A stretch of DNA of 64,000 nucleotides from Nitrospira sp. (GCA_005239465.1 SPAW01000035.1:124001-188000), one strand, 5' to 3'; counted from the first letter of the stretch, positions 1 through 8,400 are shown. A program made the numbers and translations. Notes: generated by a model not told the origin, from the sequence alone.

Positions 1-156
1 GTCGCTGTGGCAAACGGAGCTCTCGGTCTCGACAGTCATGCAATACTCTTCGGAAGAGGGGAGGGAAAGCTGAAGGGGGGAGAGGCTGCACCATCAGCCA
101 GAGTCACCGCAGCGGTTGCAACGCCAGCGATCAAGAACCCGGCCGCTGACTATTGA
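1..156 (+). CDS. 3' end of an unidentified CDS entering from the left
   Basis: An open frame runs from base 1 to a TGA at 154-156 and encodes about 51 residues ending AIKNPAADY. Its alanine- and glycine-rich composition looks like real protein, and no stop interrupts it, but it is too short to recognise. The beginning lies outside the window. Bases 157-315 after it hold nothing I can identify before the converging PH-like gene. It could also be chance open sequence. Confidence 0.35.
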   Translation, partial: VAVANGALGLDSHAILFGRGEGKLKGGEAAPSARVTAAVATPAIKNPAADY

Positions 157-315
157 AGTCCGGTTGAACCCTGATAAGACACATAAGCCCAGAAGCGGCT
201 CCGAGCAGCATGCAGGTCCTGCCGGCGAGACGACGACCTTCTCACGTTATATCTCGATCGTTGCTCATCCCTCGACTCACGGGAAAGAATCAGTTCCGGG
301 AATCTTACGGCTTCT

Positions 316-821
316 CTAGCTGGACAAGGCACGAACAAAGTTCTCCGGTTGTTCCGGCGTGACGAGCCCAGGCGTCCGCTCTTGCGCTCGATCCACACGA
401 AGCAATCGGTGCGTGAGACGTACATCTGCACGATCCCCCGTCGCTTCGTCCAGAGCCAGCCGAATCCGCTCCACAGTCCGCCGGCTCCGACCCGCAGGCC
501 CGATCCGATTTTCTTTCTCAACTCTTCCCTGTCGAGAAGCCGCACATTCGAGATATCCACACGGGGAATTGTGCGACGCTTCAGCGGCCAGATCACCTCG
601 ATCGAGCGGTCACGCACAACAAGCCGGCGTGGCCGGAACCGAAGCCATACCCAAACGTAGATGCCGACAACGATCAGGGCCGAAACGGAGAGGAAGCGTC
701 CTCCGAACAGGGCACCCAAGAACAATGCGAGCGGCAGGACCAGCAGCACAGTCGTGACCGTCAGAATCAACGGAGACATCGGCGCGAGTCGAAAACTCTT
801 CACGATTGTGTCATCACCCAT
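316..821 (-). pseudogene. PH-like (bacterial pleckstrin-homology) membrane protein, frameshifted near its C-terminus
   Basis: The protein begins MGDDTIVKSFRLAPMSP, has two adjacent hydrophobic helices (about residues 15-60), then a basic RFRPRRLVVRD stretch and a beta-rich domain ending VWIERKSGRLG. This layout is typical of small membrane-anchored bacterial PH-domain proteins. After SGRLG the frame runs on into arginine- and serine-rich nonsense to base 150. In the neighbouring frame the natural ending VTPEQPENFVRALSS and a TAG at 316-318 appear at once, so one base seems to be missing around 357-372. The intact product would be about 168 residues. It lies 54 bp downstream of the macrodomain gene on the same strand, so the two may be co-transcribed. 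A sequencing or assembly indel explains the break as well as a real mutation. Function unknown. Confidence 0.6.
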
Positions 822-875
822 CAGGCAAACCGCGAGCGGGCGAGGAACCAGCCTCAGAGATAGCCGAGGACCTCT

Positions 876-1388
876 TCACTCCCCAACAAGATGTCTTTCA
901 TAAACTGCCAAGTCGCCTCGTGAGAAGCAGCAGAAGACCACCTCACGAATCGCGGTGAACCCCGGCAAAACCTCGCGTACGGTTGCGATCGCCACTTGTG
1001 CGGCTAGCTCGATGGGGTACCCGTAGATGCCGGTGCTGATGCTCGGAAAGGCCAAGCTGTCAATCCCATTCGCAACCGCGATCTCAAGCGAGCGACGATA
1101 GCAGGAGGCTAGTAGGTCCGGTTCACCATTCTGTCCGCCGCTCCAGACCGGTCCGACCGTATGAATGATGTACCGAGCCGGAAGCCGATAGCCTTTCGTT
1201 AACTTCGCATCGCCGGTATGGCACCCTCCTAGGAGGCGACACTCATTCAGCAGTTCTGGTCCGGCAGCGCGATGGATAGCGCCGTCCACACCACCCCCAC
1301 CGAGCAGAGAAGAGTTCGCCGCATCCACGATCGCTTCAACCGCGAGGGTCGTGATGTCTGCGCGAATGGCACGAAGCATTGCGGACAT
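876..1388 (-). CDS. Macrodomain protein (O-acetyl-ADP-ribose deacetylase / ADP-ribosyl hydrolase family)
   Basis: A single-domain macrodomain of about 170 residues. The ADP-ribose-binding motifs are clear: [21 protein letters not shown] with its Asn and glycine-rich loop near the N-terminus, and [10 protein letters not shown] in the second binding loop. The family binds ADP-ribose and hydrolyses O-acetyl-ADP-ribose or mono-ADP-ribosyl links on proteins or DNA. I prefer the ATG at 1388 (MSAMLRAI) over the in-frame ATG at 1403, because the domain begins at once from there. The gene follows the RES-domain gene in the same direction by under 100 bp and precedes a PH-like membrane protein gene. 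That placement suggests it may process ADP-ribose products of the RES enzyme, but this is inference. Confidence 0.85.
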   Translation of the reverse strand: MSAMLRAIRADITTLAVEAIVDAANSSLLGGGGVDGAIHRAAGPELLNECRLLGGCHTGDAKLTKGYRLPARYIIHTVGPVWSGGQNGEPDLLASCYRRSLEIAVANGIDSLAFPSISTGIYGYPIELAAQVAIATVREVLPGFTAIREVVFCCFSRGDLAVYERHLVGE

Positions 1389-1474
1389 GGTTGAACGACT
1401 CACAGAAATGTCTTCTGGACAACTTCTAATTCTCGGGCATCTGTCATCTTTAAGTGCTTCCTTCGCTATCGAGC

Positions 1475-2584
1475 CTATACCTCTCGATAGTCCACCTTTG
1501 ACTCGACGATTTCAACGAGACGCGAAGTGCCGATGTGAACGAGCGACGGATCGAATAGCACGACGTTGGTACCGCTCGTAGCCATTGCGCTTGGATAACG
1601 AATTCCATCTACTTCGGCCGTCTCGATAAGCTCAGCCAGCTTCTGCGAAGGAATGTAGTCGGTGGGATCGTCTCGTGAACGGAGAGGCTTGCCGAGCTGC
1701 TCCGCGAAGGCCGCGAGAAGCCCGGCAAACTCCACCCAATAGTTGACCGCATCGTCTGTGAAGGGGTTTGGCCACTCAGGCTCAGTGACAAGGTCGAGGA
1801 TCTCTAGGTCCCTGGCCGCACGGACCTCAGCCACCGAGACATATTCTCCGCGGACGGGCCTCACCTCTGCCACCGCCGTAGCTTCCTGGTCGGTGCAGTA
1901 GAGGACAACCCTCCCCTTGGGGTTGACGCGCCCAGGACCGGCTTTCTCGGGGGGTGGAGCACCGATGCTTACCCCTAGATAGGGCTTGTCGCAGTCTGGG
2001 GTTCGCTCGAAACCGAGTCGGGCACGATAGAGGATTGTGCCCTCAGGGACTTGCACAGTTCGGCGTCCCTTGAGTTCCTCGTGTATGAGGAAGGCGTCAA
2101 AATCGGCATCGCGGAACTCGATCGGGCGGCTCGGGTCTGATTTGACCTCGTCGGCAAACTGCTGCCAGATATCCTCTAGCGTGTCGTAACTCCAGCGGCG
2201 ATGGCGGGCAACATAAGGGTCGGACGCTCCGAGAAGCGGCTCGCCACTGTCGTCGTCCCAACCCGAATGCATGATGGATTCGAGGAGCCGCCCCGCACTA
2301 TTGGAATCGAAGAGTCGTTCCGAGAACACCTCCCAGTCCTGTTGAACGAGATCAATGATCGCTGTGCCATGCTCCAGCGGAGGGCCCTCTGCCAATTGAT
2401 AGGACGAGAGCAGGTTTTCGAATGCGTTATAGAGGCTCGATACTGGCACGAGTGGCTTGTTCCGACGGTGGCAGTTCGGACATATTCCGCGGTGCGTGCT
2501 TTGCGCCACAACATACTCGCGTAGCCATGGGTGGCCGAAGCATTCTGGACAGGCACTGTCTGGTTTCGACCTGTAGGATGCCAT
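1475..2584 (-). CDS. RES-domain protein with N-terminal zinc ribbon and helical domain (toxin-like NAD+-consuming or ADP-ribosylating enzyme)
   Basis: The 369-residue protein opens with a zinc ribbon (C12-x2-C15 and C35-x2-C38), followed by a helical region (about 50-170) resembling the HEPN/RES N-terminal domain. A RES domain follows, with [22 protein letters not shown] and [10 protein letters not shown] supplying the Arg, Glu and Ser of the name. RES proteins studied elsewhere are toxins that degrade NAD+ or ADP-ribosylate a target. Classical RES toxins are about 150-200 residues with an Xre-family antitoxin gene. This one is long, and no Xre gene is next to it. The neighbour downstream on the same strand is a macrodomain gene instead. 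The activity is predicted from the family, not shown. Confidence 0.8.
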   Translation of the reverse strand: MASYRSKPDSACPECFGHPWLREYVVAQSTHRGICPNCHRRNKPLVPVSSLYNAFENLLSSYQLAEGPPLEHGTAIIDLVQQDWEVFSERLFDSNSAGRLLESIMHSGWDDDSGEPLLGASDPYVARHRRWSYDTLEDIWQQFADEVKSDPSRPIEFRDADFDAFLIHEELKGRRTVQVPEGTILYRARLGFERTPDCDKPYLGVSIGAPPPEKAGPGRVNPKGRVVLYCTDQEATAVAEVRPVRGEYVSVAEVRAARDLEILDLVTEPEWPNPFTDDAVNYWVEFAGLLAAFAEQLGKPLRSRDDPTDYIPSQKLAELIETAEVDGIRYPSAMATSGTNVVLFDPSLVHIGTSRLVEIVESKVDYREV

Positions 2585-2786
2585 CCAAGTGGTATCTCGA
2601 TCGTAAACCTAGCAAATCGTGTGTGAAAGCGGTTCAAAGGACCTTTGATTAGAGTCTCGACTCACACTTACTCATCTCTCAAACTTGAACCAAACACCCA
2701 TATTGGGGTAACCCTTCAATCAATTTTAACGGCTAGCTAACTCATCTATTGAGCCCTATTATCCCGGAGACAGCGGAGGATCTCAA

Positions 2787-2975
2787 ATGCGCGCGGTGTG
2801 TCTGAAACATGTTTCCTTCGAAGGCCCTGGGGTCTTTGCGACTTCGCTGGCGAATCTTGGTGTCCCTCTCGACTACCACCTTGTGCCGAAGGATGGCTTG
2901 CCGCCTGACCCTGGCGACCTGCTGATCGTCATGGGCGGGCCGATGTGGTTATTCCTCTCTTATCCGGGTTGCTAA
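2787..2975 (+). pseudogene. 5' fragment of a glutamine amidotransferase gene (duplicate of the gene at 3575)
   Basis: The first 52 codons (MRAVCLKHVSFEGPGVF to VMGGPM) match the start of the intact amidotransferase gene at 3575 with about nine base differences in 157. Identity stops after 2943, and the frame runs out at 2975 through unrelated sequence. The catalytic Cys and His/Glu regions are missing, so it cannot be active. This copy has a good ribosome binding site (GCGGAGG at about 2771-2777), whereas the intact copy has none. The original expression signals may therefore lie here, cut off from the gene by the hicBA segment. Confidence 0.75.
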
Positions 2976-3048
2976 GGTGGGCTGGATTCGAAATAACATC
3001 ACAGGATTGGACGAAGAGAACCGCCGCTGGGAGCCAGTTATCTCACCA

Positions 3049-3237
3049 TCAGGGAATCTTGGGTATCTTCAAGTCTTTGCAGAATTTTCTGGCAAGATGA
3101 TCGTTGATTTCAGTATGGCGAGGTACCGCCGAACGGGTGTTCAGGGAGGGATGATGCCACCAGGAATGTCTCGCTCCTTCGCGCAGCAACTCGCATCCAT
3201 GCTGGCGCAGATACCGAAGCCGTTCTTCCCGCTTCAT
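3049..3237 (-). CDS. hicA: HicA-family mRNA interferase toxin
   Basis: A 62-residue basic protein with the double-stranded RNA-binding-like HicA fold. It has an N-terminal helix (MKREERLRYLRQHGCELL), then REGARHSWWHHP containing the expected catalytic His, a VPRHTEI strand and a C-terminal helix ending KDLKIPKIP. HicA toxins cleave mRNA and are blocked by HicB. It starts 4 bp inside the end of hicB (ATGA overlap) on the same strand, so the two are translationally coupled with the antitoxin gene first. The length is normal for the family. Confidence 0.85.
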   Translation of the reverse strand: MKREERLRYLRQHGCELLREGARHSWWHHPSLNTRSAVPRHTEINDHLARKFCKDLKIPKIP

Positions 3238-3446
3238 ACCGCGATGGGAGCCTCTTCAAAGTTTCCACCTGCTGCACCCCGAGCTTCTTGGCGATTGAGG
3301 TCGAGGGCCTCTTTGAGGGTGACACGCAAACTTTCGATCAGTGCTTCTCGGGTGCTTTCTTGACAATTGACGCCCGGGATCTCTTCAATCCAGCCGATCC
3401 ACCACCCTGCGTCCTGTTTGATGACCGCCGTGTAGTTTTGCCCCAT
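3234..3446 (-). CDS. hicB: HicB-family antitoxin
   Basis: The protein GQNYTAVIKQDAGWWIGWIEEIPGVNCQ followed by a helix starting STREALIESLRVTLKEAL is the standard HicB partial RNase H-like fold, which binds and neutralises HicA. I place the start at the ATG at 3446 (MGQNY), which has a weak upstream AGG. An in-frame ATG at 3464 would add six residues. No separate DNA-binding domain is visible after the HicB fold, so it belongs to the short antitoxin class. It is encoded upstream of and overlapping hicA. The pair is inserted between two copies of the start of an amidotransferase gene. Confidence 0.8.
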   Translation of the reverse strand: MGQNYTAVIKQDAGWWIGWIEEIPGVNCQESTREALIESLRVTLKEALDLNRQEARGAAGGNFEEAPIAV

Positions 3447-3574
3447 ACCTAACCCTTTTCTCATGAGACAGCCCTTGCTGCCAATACTGCGACCGTGTAT
3501 GTTTCCAACTAGAAGGGCTAAGGGCTACAGAGTACGAATAGTTATCATTCATTGTCAACGCACGAAGTCTTCTG

Positions 3575-4258
3575 ATGCGCGCAGTGTGTCTCCAACATGT
3601 CCCTTTCGAAGGCCCTGGGGTCTTTGCGACTTCGCTGGCGAATCTTGGCGTCCCTCTCGACTGCCACCTTGTGCCGAAGGATGGCTTGCCGCCTGACCCT
3701 GGCGACCTGCTGATCGTCATGGGCGGACCGATGTCGGTGAACGATCCCGATCCATGGATCGCGGAGGAGACGGCCTTCATTCGATCTGCCATCCTTGCCG
3801 GCAAGTCGGTGTTAGGTGTGTGTCTGGGCAGCCAGTTCATGGCAAAGGCCTTAGGCGCACCGGTGCGGCCCGGTCGCGCTTTGGAGATCGGCAAAACGCG
3901 TATCCAGTTAACTGACGAGGGAAAAAACGATCCGGTGTTCGGTGGTTTTCTTGAGGACTTCTCGGTCTTCGAGTGGCATGGGGAAGTCTTCGAGTTGCCA
4001 CAGGATTGTGTGGCCTTGGCTGGTTCTGAAATTGCGCCACTCCAAGCCTTTCGCTTTGGATCACGCGCTTATGGATTGCTGTTTCATTTAGAAGTCGAAA
4101 TGGACGGCATCAAATCGCTCTGTCGCGAATGCGCGCCGGATCTGGCCCGCGCGCAGTTGACCGTCCGGCAAGTCTTGATCGGTGCGATCCCCCACCTGTG
4201 GTTGTCGCACCAGATCGCCGATCGGCTAGTAAATCATCTCCTCACACCTGCACGTTGA
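3575..4258 (+). CDS. Class I glutamine amidotransferase (GMP-synthase-like)
   Basis: A 227-residue free-standing class I glutaminase. It has the nucleophile elbow GVCLGSQ with C83, WHGEVFELP as the substrate-side segment, and H171-x-E173 in LLFHLEVEM completing the Cys-His-Glu triad. Such proteins hydrolyse glutamine and hand ammonia to a partner, or act on small gamma-glutamyl substrates. The acceptor here is unknown. No synthetase domain is fused and no partner gene is adjacent. The start duplicates the fragment at 2787. No Shine-Dalgarno sequence is visible before this ATG, so expression may be weak. Downstream lies dapL after a short gap of GCTGATA-type repeats. Confidence 0.8.
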   Translation: MRAVCLQHVPFEGPGVFATSLANLGVPLDCHLVPKDGLPPDPGDLLIVMGGPMSVNDPDPWIAEETAFIRSAILAGKSVLGVCLGSQFMAKALGAPVRPGRALEIGKTRIQLTDEGKNDPVFGGFLEDFSVFEWHGEVFELPQDCVALAGSEIAPLQAFRFGSRAYGLLFHLEVEMDGIKSLCRECAPDLARAQLTVRQVLIGAIPHLWLSHQIADRLVNHLLTPAR

Positions 4259-4379
4259 TTGCCGCCTCATTCCTGCTGTAGCCTAGGCGCTCGAAGAGAG
4301 GAGCGCATGGCTGATAGCTGATGGCTTATGGTCAAGAGCTGATAACCAAAAGCTGATCAAAGAAAGGAGATCGTTCTAA

Positions 4380-5555
4380 ATGGCTGGTTTTCCGATTGAA
4401 GTTGCCACACGTATTAAGACGCTTCCCCCTTATTTGTTCGCCGCGATCGATAAGATGAAGCAGGCCGCAATTGCGAAGGGCGTCGATATCATCAACCTCG
4501 GCATCGGCGATCCTGATCTACCGACCCCGGCCTCGATCATCGAAAGTCTGGCGAAAGCAGCCAAGAATCCCAAACACCATCAGTATCCTTCCTATGAGGG
4601 GATGCTGTCCTTCAGGAAAGCGGTCGCCGATTGGTACAAGCGCCGCTTCCACGTGACGCTCGATCCGGTCAATGAAGTCTTGACCTTGATCGGGTCGAAA
4701 GAAGGGATCGGCCACATTCATCTCGCGTTTGTCGATCCCGGCGATATCGTGCTAGTCCCGAGCCCCGGCTACCCCGTGTATCCGGTCGGTACCAGTTTCG
4801 CCGGTGGTCTGTCGCACATCATGCCGCTGACCAAGGCCAACGGATTTCTTCCAGATCTGAACGCGATCCCCAAAGACGTGGCGAAGAAAGCGAAGCTGAT
4901 GTGGCTGAATTCGCCGAATAACCCGACCTCGGTCATCATGACGAAGGACTACTTCAAACACGTGGTGGAGTTCGCCCAGGAAAATCAAATCATTGTCTGT
5001 CACGATGCGGCCTACTCGGAGATTTTCTACGACGGCAAGCGGCCGGCGAGTTTTCTCGAAGTGGACGGAGCCAAGGATGTCGGCATCGAGTTCCACTCGC
5101 TGTCGAAGACCTACAACATGACTGGCTGGCGGATCGGCTTCGCGGTCGGCCACAAGCAGGTCTTGGCCGGATTGGGCAAGGTGAAGAGTAATATGGACTC
5201 CGGCTGCTTCCAGGCCGTTCAGGAAGCCGGCATCACCGCGCTTGGACTGGACGATCGCGTGACCGACAGCCTGCGCAAAATTTATCAGGAGCGCCGGGAT
5301 GTACTGGTCCCTGGCTTGAAGAAGCTGGGGTTGGAAGTCGATCCGCCTCCGGCCGCCTTCTACATCTGGGTGACGGTGCCCAAGGGGTACACTTCGACCT
5401 CATTTACCGCGCACCTTTTGGAAAAGGCCGGCATTGTGACAACACCAGGCAACGGCTTCGGCGCCCCAGGGGAAGGCTATATCCGTATGACCGTGTGTAC
5501 GTCGAAAGAACGGCTGGCGGAAGCGGTGGAGCGAATTCGCAAAGCTGGATTCTAA
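4380..5555 (+). CDS. dapL: LL-diaminopimelate aminotransferase (or close class I aminotransferase)
   Basis: A 391-residue class I/II PLP aminotransferase. The pattern IINLGIGDPDLPTP, the substrate loop SPGYPVYPVG, NSPNNPTS and the PLP lysine in SLSKTYNMTGWRIGF are all present. It best fits the LL-diaminopimelate aminotransferase group, which converts tetrahydrodipicolinate and glutamate to LL-diaminopimelate in one step and bypasses the succinyl/acetyl branch. The lysine genes dapA, dapB and lysA are at 18-21 kb, and no dapD/dapE is seen, which supports this role. AAGGAG lies 9-10 bases before the ATG. Other aminotransferases of this fold (aspartate or alanine specific) look similar, so the exact substrate is inferred. 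Confidence 0.8.
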   Translation: MAGFPIEVATRIKTLPPYLFAAIDKMKQAAIAKGVDIINLGIGDPDLPTPASIIESLAKAAKNPKHHQYPSYEGMLSFRKAVADWYKRRFHVTLDPVNEVLTLIGSKEGIGHIHLAFVDPGDIVLVPSPGYPVYPVGTSFAGGLSHIMPLTKANGFLPDLNAIPKDVAKKAKLMWLNSPNNPTSVIMTKDYFKHVVEFAQENQIIVCHDAAYSEIFYDGKRPASFLEVDGAKDVGIEFHSLSKTYNMTGWRIGFAVGHKQVLAGLGKVKSNMDSGCFQAVQEAGITALGLDDRVTDSLRKIYQERRDVLVPGLKKLGLEVDPPPAAFYIWVTVPKGYTSTSFTAHLLEKAGIVTTPGNGFGAPGEGYIRMTVCTSKERLAEAVERIRKAGF

Positions 5556-5562
5556 AAGGATG

Positions 5563-5651
5563 TCGTTCGTGAACGTGAAGCGTCGATCGCAAGATGCTCC
5601 TTCTCCCATCCCGTTTAGCGATTCACGAATAACGCTTCACGAGGCACACAC
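5563..5651. repeat. Short inverted repeat of the dispersed CGTGAAGCG/CGCTTCACG family
   Basis: The dapL-folK gap contains CGTTCGTGAACGTGAAGCG and, about 45 bp on, CGATTCACGAATAACGCTTCACG, which form an imperfect inverted repeat. Related pieces occur at about 18940, 30780-30860 and 35387. It resembles a REP-type intergenic palindrome and may act as a weak transcript-end structure. Confidence 0.45.
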
Positions 5652-6206
5652 ATGAGAGAGGCTGTCTTCATCGGGTTCGGGTCGAACGTCGGCGATCGGG
5701 TCGATCTCTGCGACCGGGCCGTGACGCTGCTCAGCCTCCTGCCTCACTCGCAATTGATAGGTGTGTCGCTGCTGTATGAAGCGGAGCCGGTCAACGACGG
5801 GGCCAAGCCAGGTGACGGCTGGTTTCTGAACGGTGTGGTGCAGCTTGAGACCGATGTCGCTCCGCGCAGTCTTTTAATGGTTCTCCGCGAGATCGAGCGC
5901 TCGCTTGGACGGGATGAGGACAACCGGTCCGGTCCCCGAACCATCGATCTGGACATCCTCTTCTACGGCCAACGCGTGATCGATGAGCCCGGTCTGGTCA
6001 TCCCGCATCCTCGACTCCATCAGCGGCGGTTCGTCCTCATGCCCTTGAGCGAACTCGATCCGTTGTTGGTGCATCCGACACAACAACGGACGATTACCCA
6101 GTTGCTCGCCGAGGTCAAAGGCCAGCCTGAAGTGCGTCTCCTATTTCCCCAACCTTCGACTCGCTACGGCTCGCGCCCCGCGTGCAGCCCACCGCCCGGT
6201 TCATGA
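5652..6206 (+). CDS. folK: 2-amino-4-hydroxy-6-hydroxymethyldihydropteridine diphosphokinase
   Basis: The protein starts EAVFIGFGSNVGDR, contains LYEAEPV and NGVVQLET and the family signature RSGPRTIDLDILFYG followed by IPHPRLHQRRFVLMPLSEL. These are the ATP- and pterin-binding elements of HPPK, which pyrophosphorylates 6-hydroxymethyl-7,8-dihydropterin in folate synthesis. At 184 residues it is slightly longer than usual because of a proline/serine-rich tail. Its TGA overlaps the ATG of panC (ATGA), so the two vitamin genes are translationally coupled. Confidence 0.93.
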   Translation: MREAVFIGFGSNVGDRVDLCDRAVTLLSLLPHSQLIGVSLLYEAEPVNDGAKPGDGWFLNGVVQLETDVAPRSLLMVLREIERSLGRDEDNRSGPRTIDLDILFYGQRVIDEPGLVIPHPRLHQRRFVLMPLSELDPLLVHPTQQRTITQLLAEVKGQPEVRLLFPQPSTRYGSRPACSPPPGS

Positions 6207-7063
6207 AGATCATTCGCTCCCCCAAGGCAATGATGGCCTGGAGTCATGAGCTCAGGCGTGCGGGCTTGACAATCGGATTCGTCCCGACGATGGGGGCGCT
6301 GCATGACGGCCACCGAGCGCTGATTCGGGCCGCACGCCTTCGATGCGATGCGCTCGTGGTCAGCATCTTCGTAAATCCGACCCAATTTGGTCCCAAGGAA
6401 GATCTGACCAAGTACCCGCGCCCCATCTCAAAGGACCGCACCTTGTGCCGAGCGGAAGGGGTCGATGTCTGCTTTGAGCCGACAACAAAGTCCATGTATC
6501 CCGACGGATTCCAGACCACGGTGTCGCTCCCCACGATTGCTCGTCGCTGGGAAGGGGAAGCGCGCCCGTGCCATTTCTCCGGTGTCGCCACCGTGGTGAC
6601 AAAGCTCTTCGGTATTGTCCGCCCCCATATCGCCTTGTTTGGGCAGAAAGACTTTCAACAGTCAGCACTAGTGCAGCAACTCGTCGAGGATCTGAACCTG
6701 GGTGTGGAGATCGTCATCCGCTCCACAGTGCGCGAGCAGGACGGCTTGGCGATGAGTTCACGCAACGTGTATCTCTCGCCGAAGGAACGGATCGTCGCAA
6801 CCACGCTGTACAAAAGTCTCCGGGCTGGCGCTGAGGCGATTCGGAAGGGCATTGCCGATGGCGAGGCCATTCAGATGATGATGGCACAGATCGTCAAGCA
6901 AGAACCTGCCATGACGATCGACTATCTGGCGGTGTGTGATCCTCGAACGCTGGAACCGCTCTCCTTGGTGACTTCCCGCACCGTCCTCCTCGGCGCAGTG
7001 CGCCTTGGCTCTGTCCGTCTTATCGACAATCTCACTGTCACGGCTCCCGCCAAGCAAACCTAG
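6203..7063 (+). CDS. panC: Pantothenate synthetase (pantoate-beta-alanine ligase)
   Basis: The first 40 residues carry GFVPTMGALHDGH, the ATP-binding HIGH-like motif of PanC. VVSIFVNPTQFGPKEDL, FSGVATVVTKLF, FGQKDFQQ and MSSRNVYLS follow in order. The enzyme joins pantoate and beta-alanine using ATP to make pantothenate, the precursor of coenzyme A. I start at the ATG at 6203, which overlaps the folK stop by 4 bp and gives a normal length of 286 residues. An upstream GTG at 6182 would add seven residues. The gene ends just before a MITE-like repeat. Confidence 0.95.
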   Translation: MKIIRSPKAMMAWSHELRRAGLTIGFVPTMGALHDGHRALIRAARLRCDALVVSIFVNPTQFGPKEDLTKYPRPISKDRTLCRAEGVDVCFEPTTKSMYPDGFQTTVSLPTIARRWEGEARPCHFSGVATVVTKLFGIVRPHIALFGQKDFQQSALVQQLVEDLNLGVEIVIRSTVREQDGLAMSSRNVYLSPKERIVATTLYKSLRAGAEAIRKGIADGEAIQMMMAQIVKQEPAMTIDYLAVCDPRTLEPLSLVTSRTVLLGAVRLGSVRLIDNLTVTAPAKQT

Positions 7064-7100
7064 CAGGTGCCACTCGAAGAAGAGACGGCAAGGTCAGCCG

Positions 7101-7450
7101 CTTAGCAGATTGCAGAAAACTTTGTGGGCCCGCCAGAACTCGGCTGGTCTGTACGTCCTAGACAGCAGGAGAAAACGCCAAGCAGGATGCTCAAAAAGGC
7201 CAGCCTTCTCACCCGCCCAACCCTGGCGCGCGGCTCGACTGAGCTCGCCGAAGTCCGAGACGCGCCGTTCCGCAGGCAAGGCCGCGGCAAGCGAAAGGGA
7301 CTGTCGCGGCTCGACTGAGCTCGCCGAAGTCCCTTCCGACCGGCGACTGTCCCTGTTTAAATACAGGCACCGGTAATGTCGGAGCCAGTCCCCTGAGGCT
7401 TCTGAGCGATGCGAGAACGAAGCTGGCGGACTTTTTCAGCATCCTGTTAG
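7101..7450. mobile_element. MITE-like non-autonomous element, copy A
   Basis: The element is bounded by imperfect terminal inverted repeats: TTAGCAGATTGCAGAAAA at the left, and at the right a sequence whose complement reads CTAACAGGATGCTGAAAAA. Inside are two direct copies of GGCTCGACTGAGCTCGCCGA and a stretch from about 7190 to 7440 that matches copy B at 35045-35436 closely. It encodes no convincing protein. Arginine-rich ORFs across it are artefacts. It fills the gap between the converging panC and PilZ genes, and its right end touches the PilZ stop codon. Confidence 0.7.
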
Positions 7451-7959
7451 GAAAAGAGATTGGGGTGGACACTTTGTCCGACCAGCAAGCTGAGAACGAC
7501 TTGGCTGAGACGTTGTTTGTCGCTCGACTGAAGCTCAAGGAAGCGGACGCCCATCGATTCCGGCCGCACGGAACAGACCATGGCCGTCTCGACCTTGATG
7601 GACTCCTCGTCTGAGGCCGGCTTGATCATGAGTTCGAGAAAGGTGCCCCGCGGCAGCGTTGCGGTCGTCTCGAGCGTGCAGCCGCCCATGGAAATATCCG
7701 TGACACGATTATCGGTCCGCACGGCATTATCAGCGAGAAGATTGGCGTGAAATGACGCCGACAATCGCTTGTACTGGCGTCGATCCACCGCCTGCGTCGC
7801 GTTGGGAGACCCGGCCCAAAAGGCGCGGAAACGCGTCGTACAGAGTTGGCAGCGGAACGGAAATACTTTGAAGCGATTGAGCATCCGCTCCACGGTTCCT
7901 TCGTCGTAGGTCACCCGGACGAAGGGCGTTCCACAACTTGGACAATGCAGGTTTTTCAT
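7447..7959 (-). CDS. PilZ-domain protein with N-terminal zinc ribbon
   Basis: The 170-residue protein has a zinc ribbon (CPSCGTPF then CQLC, about residues 6-40), a short linker, and a PilZ domain with the c-di-GMP signature DRRQYKR and DISMGGC. PilZ domains bind cyclic di-GMP and usually relay it to surface, motility or exopolysaccharide functions. The specific target is unknown. The start ATG overlaps the stop of the MazG-like gene upstream (ATGA), so the genes are translationally coupled. The stop lies at the edge of MITE copy A, which may have shortened or replaced the original terminator. Confidence 0.85.
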   Translation of the reverse strand: MKNLHCPSCGTPFVRVTYDEGTVERMLNRFKVFPFRCQLCTTRFRAFWAGSPNATQAVDRRQYKRLSASFHANLLADNAVRTDNRVTDISMGGCTLETTATLPRGTFLELMIKPASDEESIKVETAMVCSVRPESMGVRFLELQSSDKQRLSQVVLSLLVGQSVHPNLFS

Positions 7960-8390
7960 GGATTGCGTTGTAGGTCCGGTGAGGTGCTAAGGGCGGATAG
8001 CTCGCCCGCCGACATGTGCTCCCGTTGTGCGTCCAGAATCGGTTCGATGCGCGCCGGCGAGTAGCTGGCCGGTTTCACCCATTTCCCATCCGCACGTTTG
8101 TAGCCGCCCACCTTGCTGAGATTCGACCGATGGACTTCCCGAAAGACCGGATCCATGTCGATCCCGTAGGACACCGCCGTGCCATAGACCACGTACAGCA
8201 AGTCGGCCATCTCTTTCGCCACCGCAACGAGATTCTCCTGGGCCAGGGCTACTTTAAGCTCATCGACCTCTTCCTGAATCAATCGCACGCGAAGCTCTTT
8301 GGTGGACCCATTCGGAATAGTTGGGCTCGCGTGCACGAGAATGTCGAACTTGCGATGAAATTCCTCGACCATGGACTGCTCGTCGGTCAT
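7956..8390 (-). CDS. MazG-like nucleotide pyrophosphohydrolase
   Basis: A 144-residue all-helical protein. RLIQEEVDELKVAL, followed about 20 residues later by KEMADLLYVVYG, gives the ExxE-x(n)-ExxxD metal-binding pattern of the MazG/dUTPase-like NTP pyrophosphatase superfamily. Such enzymes split nucleoside triphosphates, often non-canonical ones, to monophosphate and pyrophosphate. The ATG at 8390 is preceded by AGGAGA at an ideal distance. The open frame continues upstream to 8588, but that part overlaps rmuC and is not real. It sits between rmuC and the PilZ gene in one operon. The exact substrate cannot be read from sequence. Confidence 0.8.
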   Translation of the reverse strand: MTDEQSMVEEFHRKFDILVHASPTIPNGSTKELRVRLIQEEVDELKVALAQENLVAVAKEMADLLYVVYGTAVSYGIDMDPVFREVHRSNLSKVGGYKRADGKWVKPASYSPARIEPILDAQREHMSAGELSALSTSPDLQRNP

Positions 8391-8400
8391 GAAGTCTCCT

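Larger units (their letters stand above)
2787..3733. repeat. Direct repeat of about 157 bp bracketing the hicBA module
   Basis: Bases 2787-2943 and 3575-3733 are about 94 percent identical direct repeats, both being the 5' end of the amidotransferase gene. The 631 bp between them hold hicB and hicA on the minus strand. Most mismatches are clustered in the first 50 bp. The arrangement suggests insertion of the module with a copy of the gene start, or a tandem duplication followed by insertion. Confidence 0.75.
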
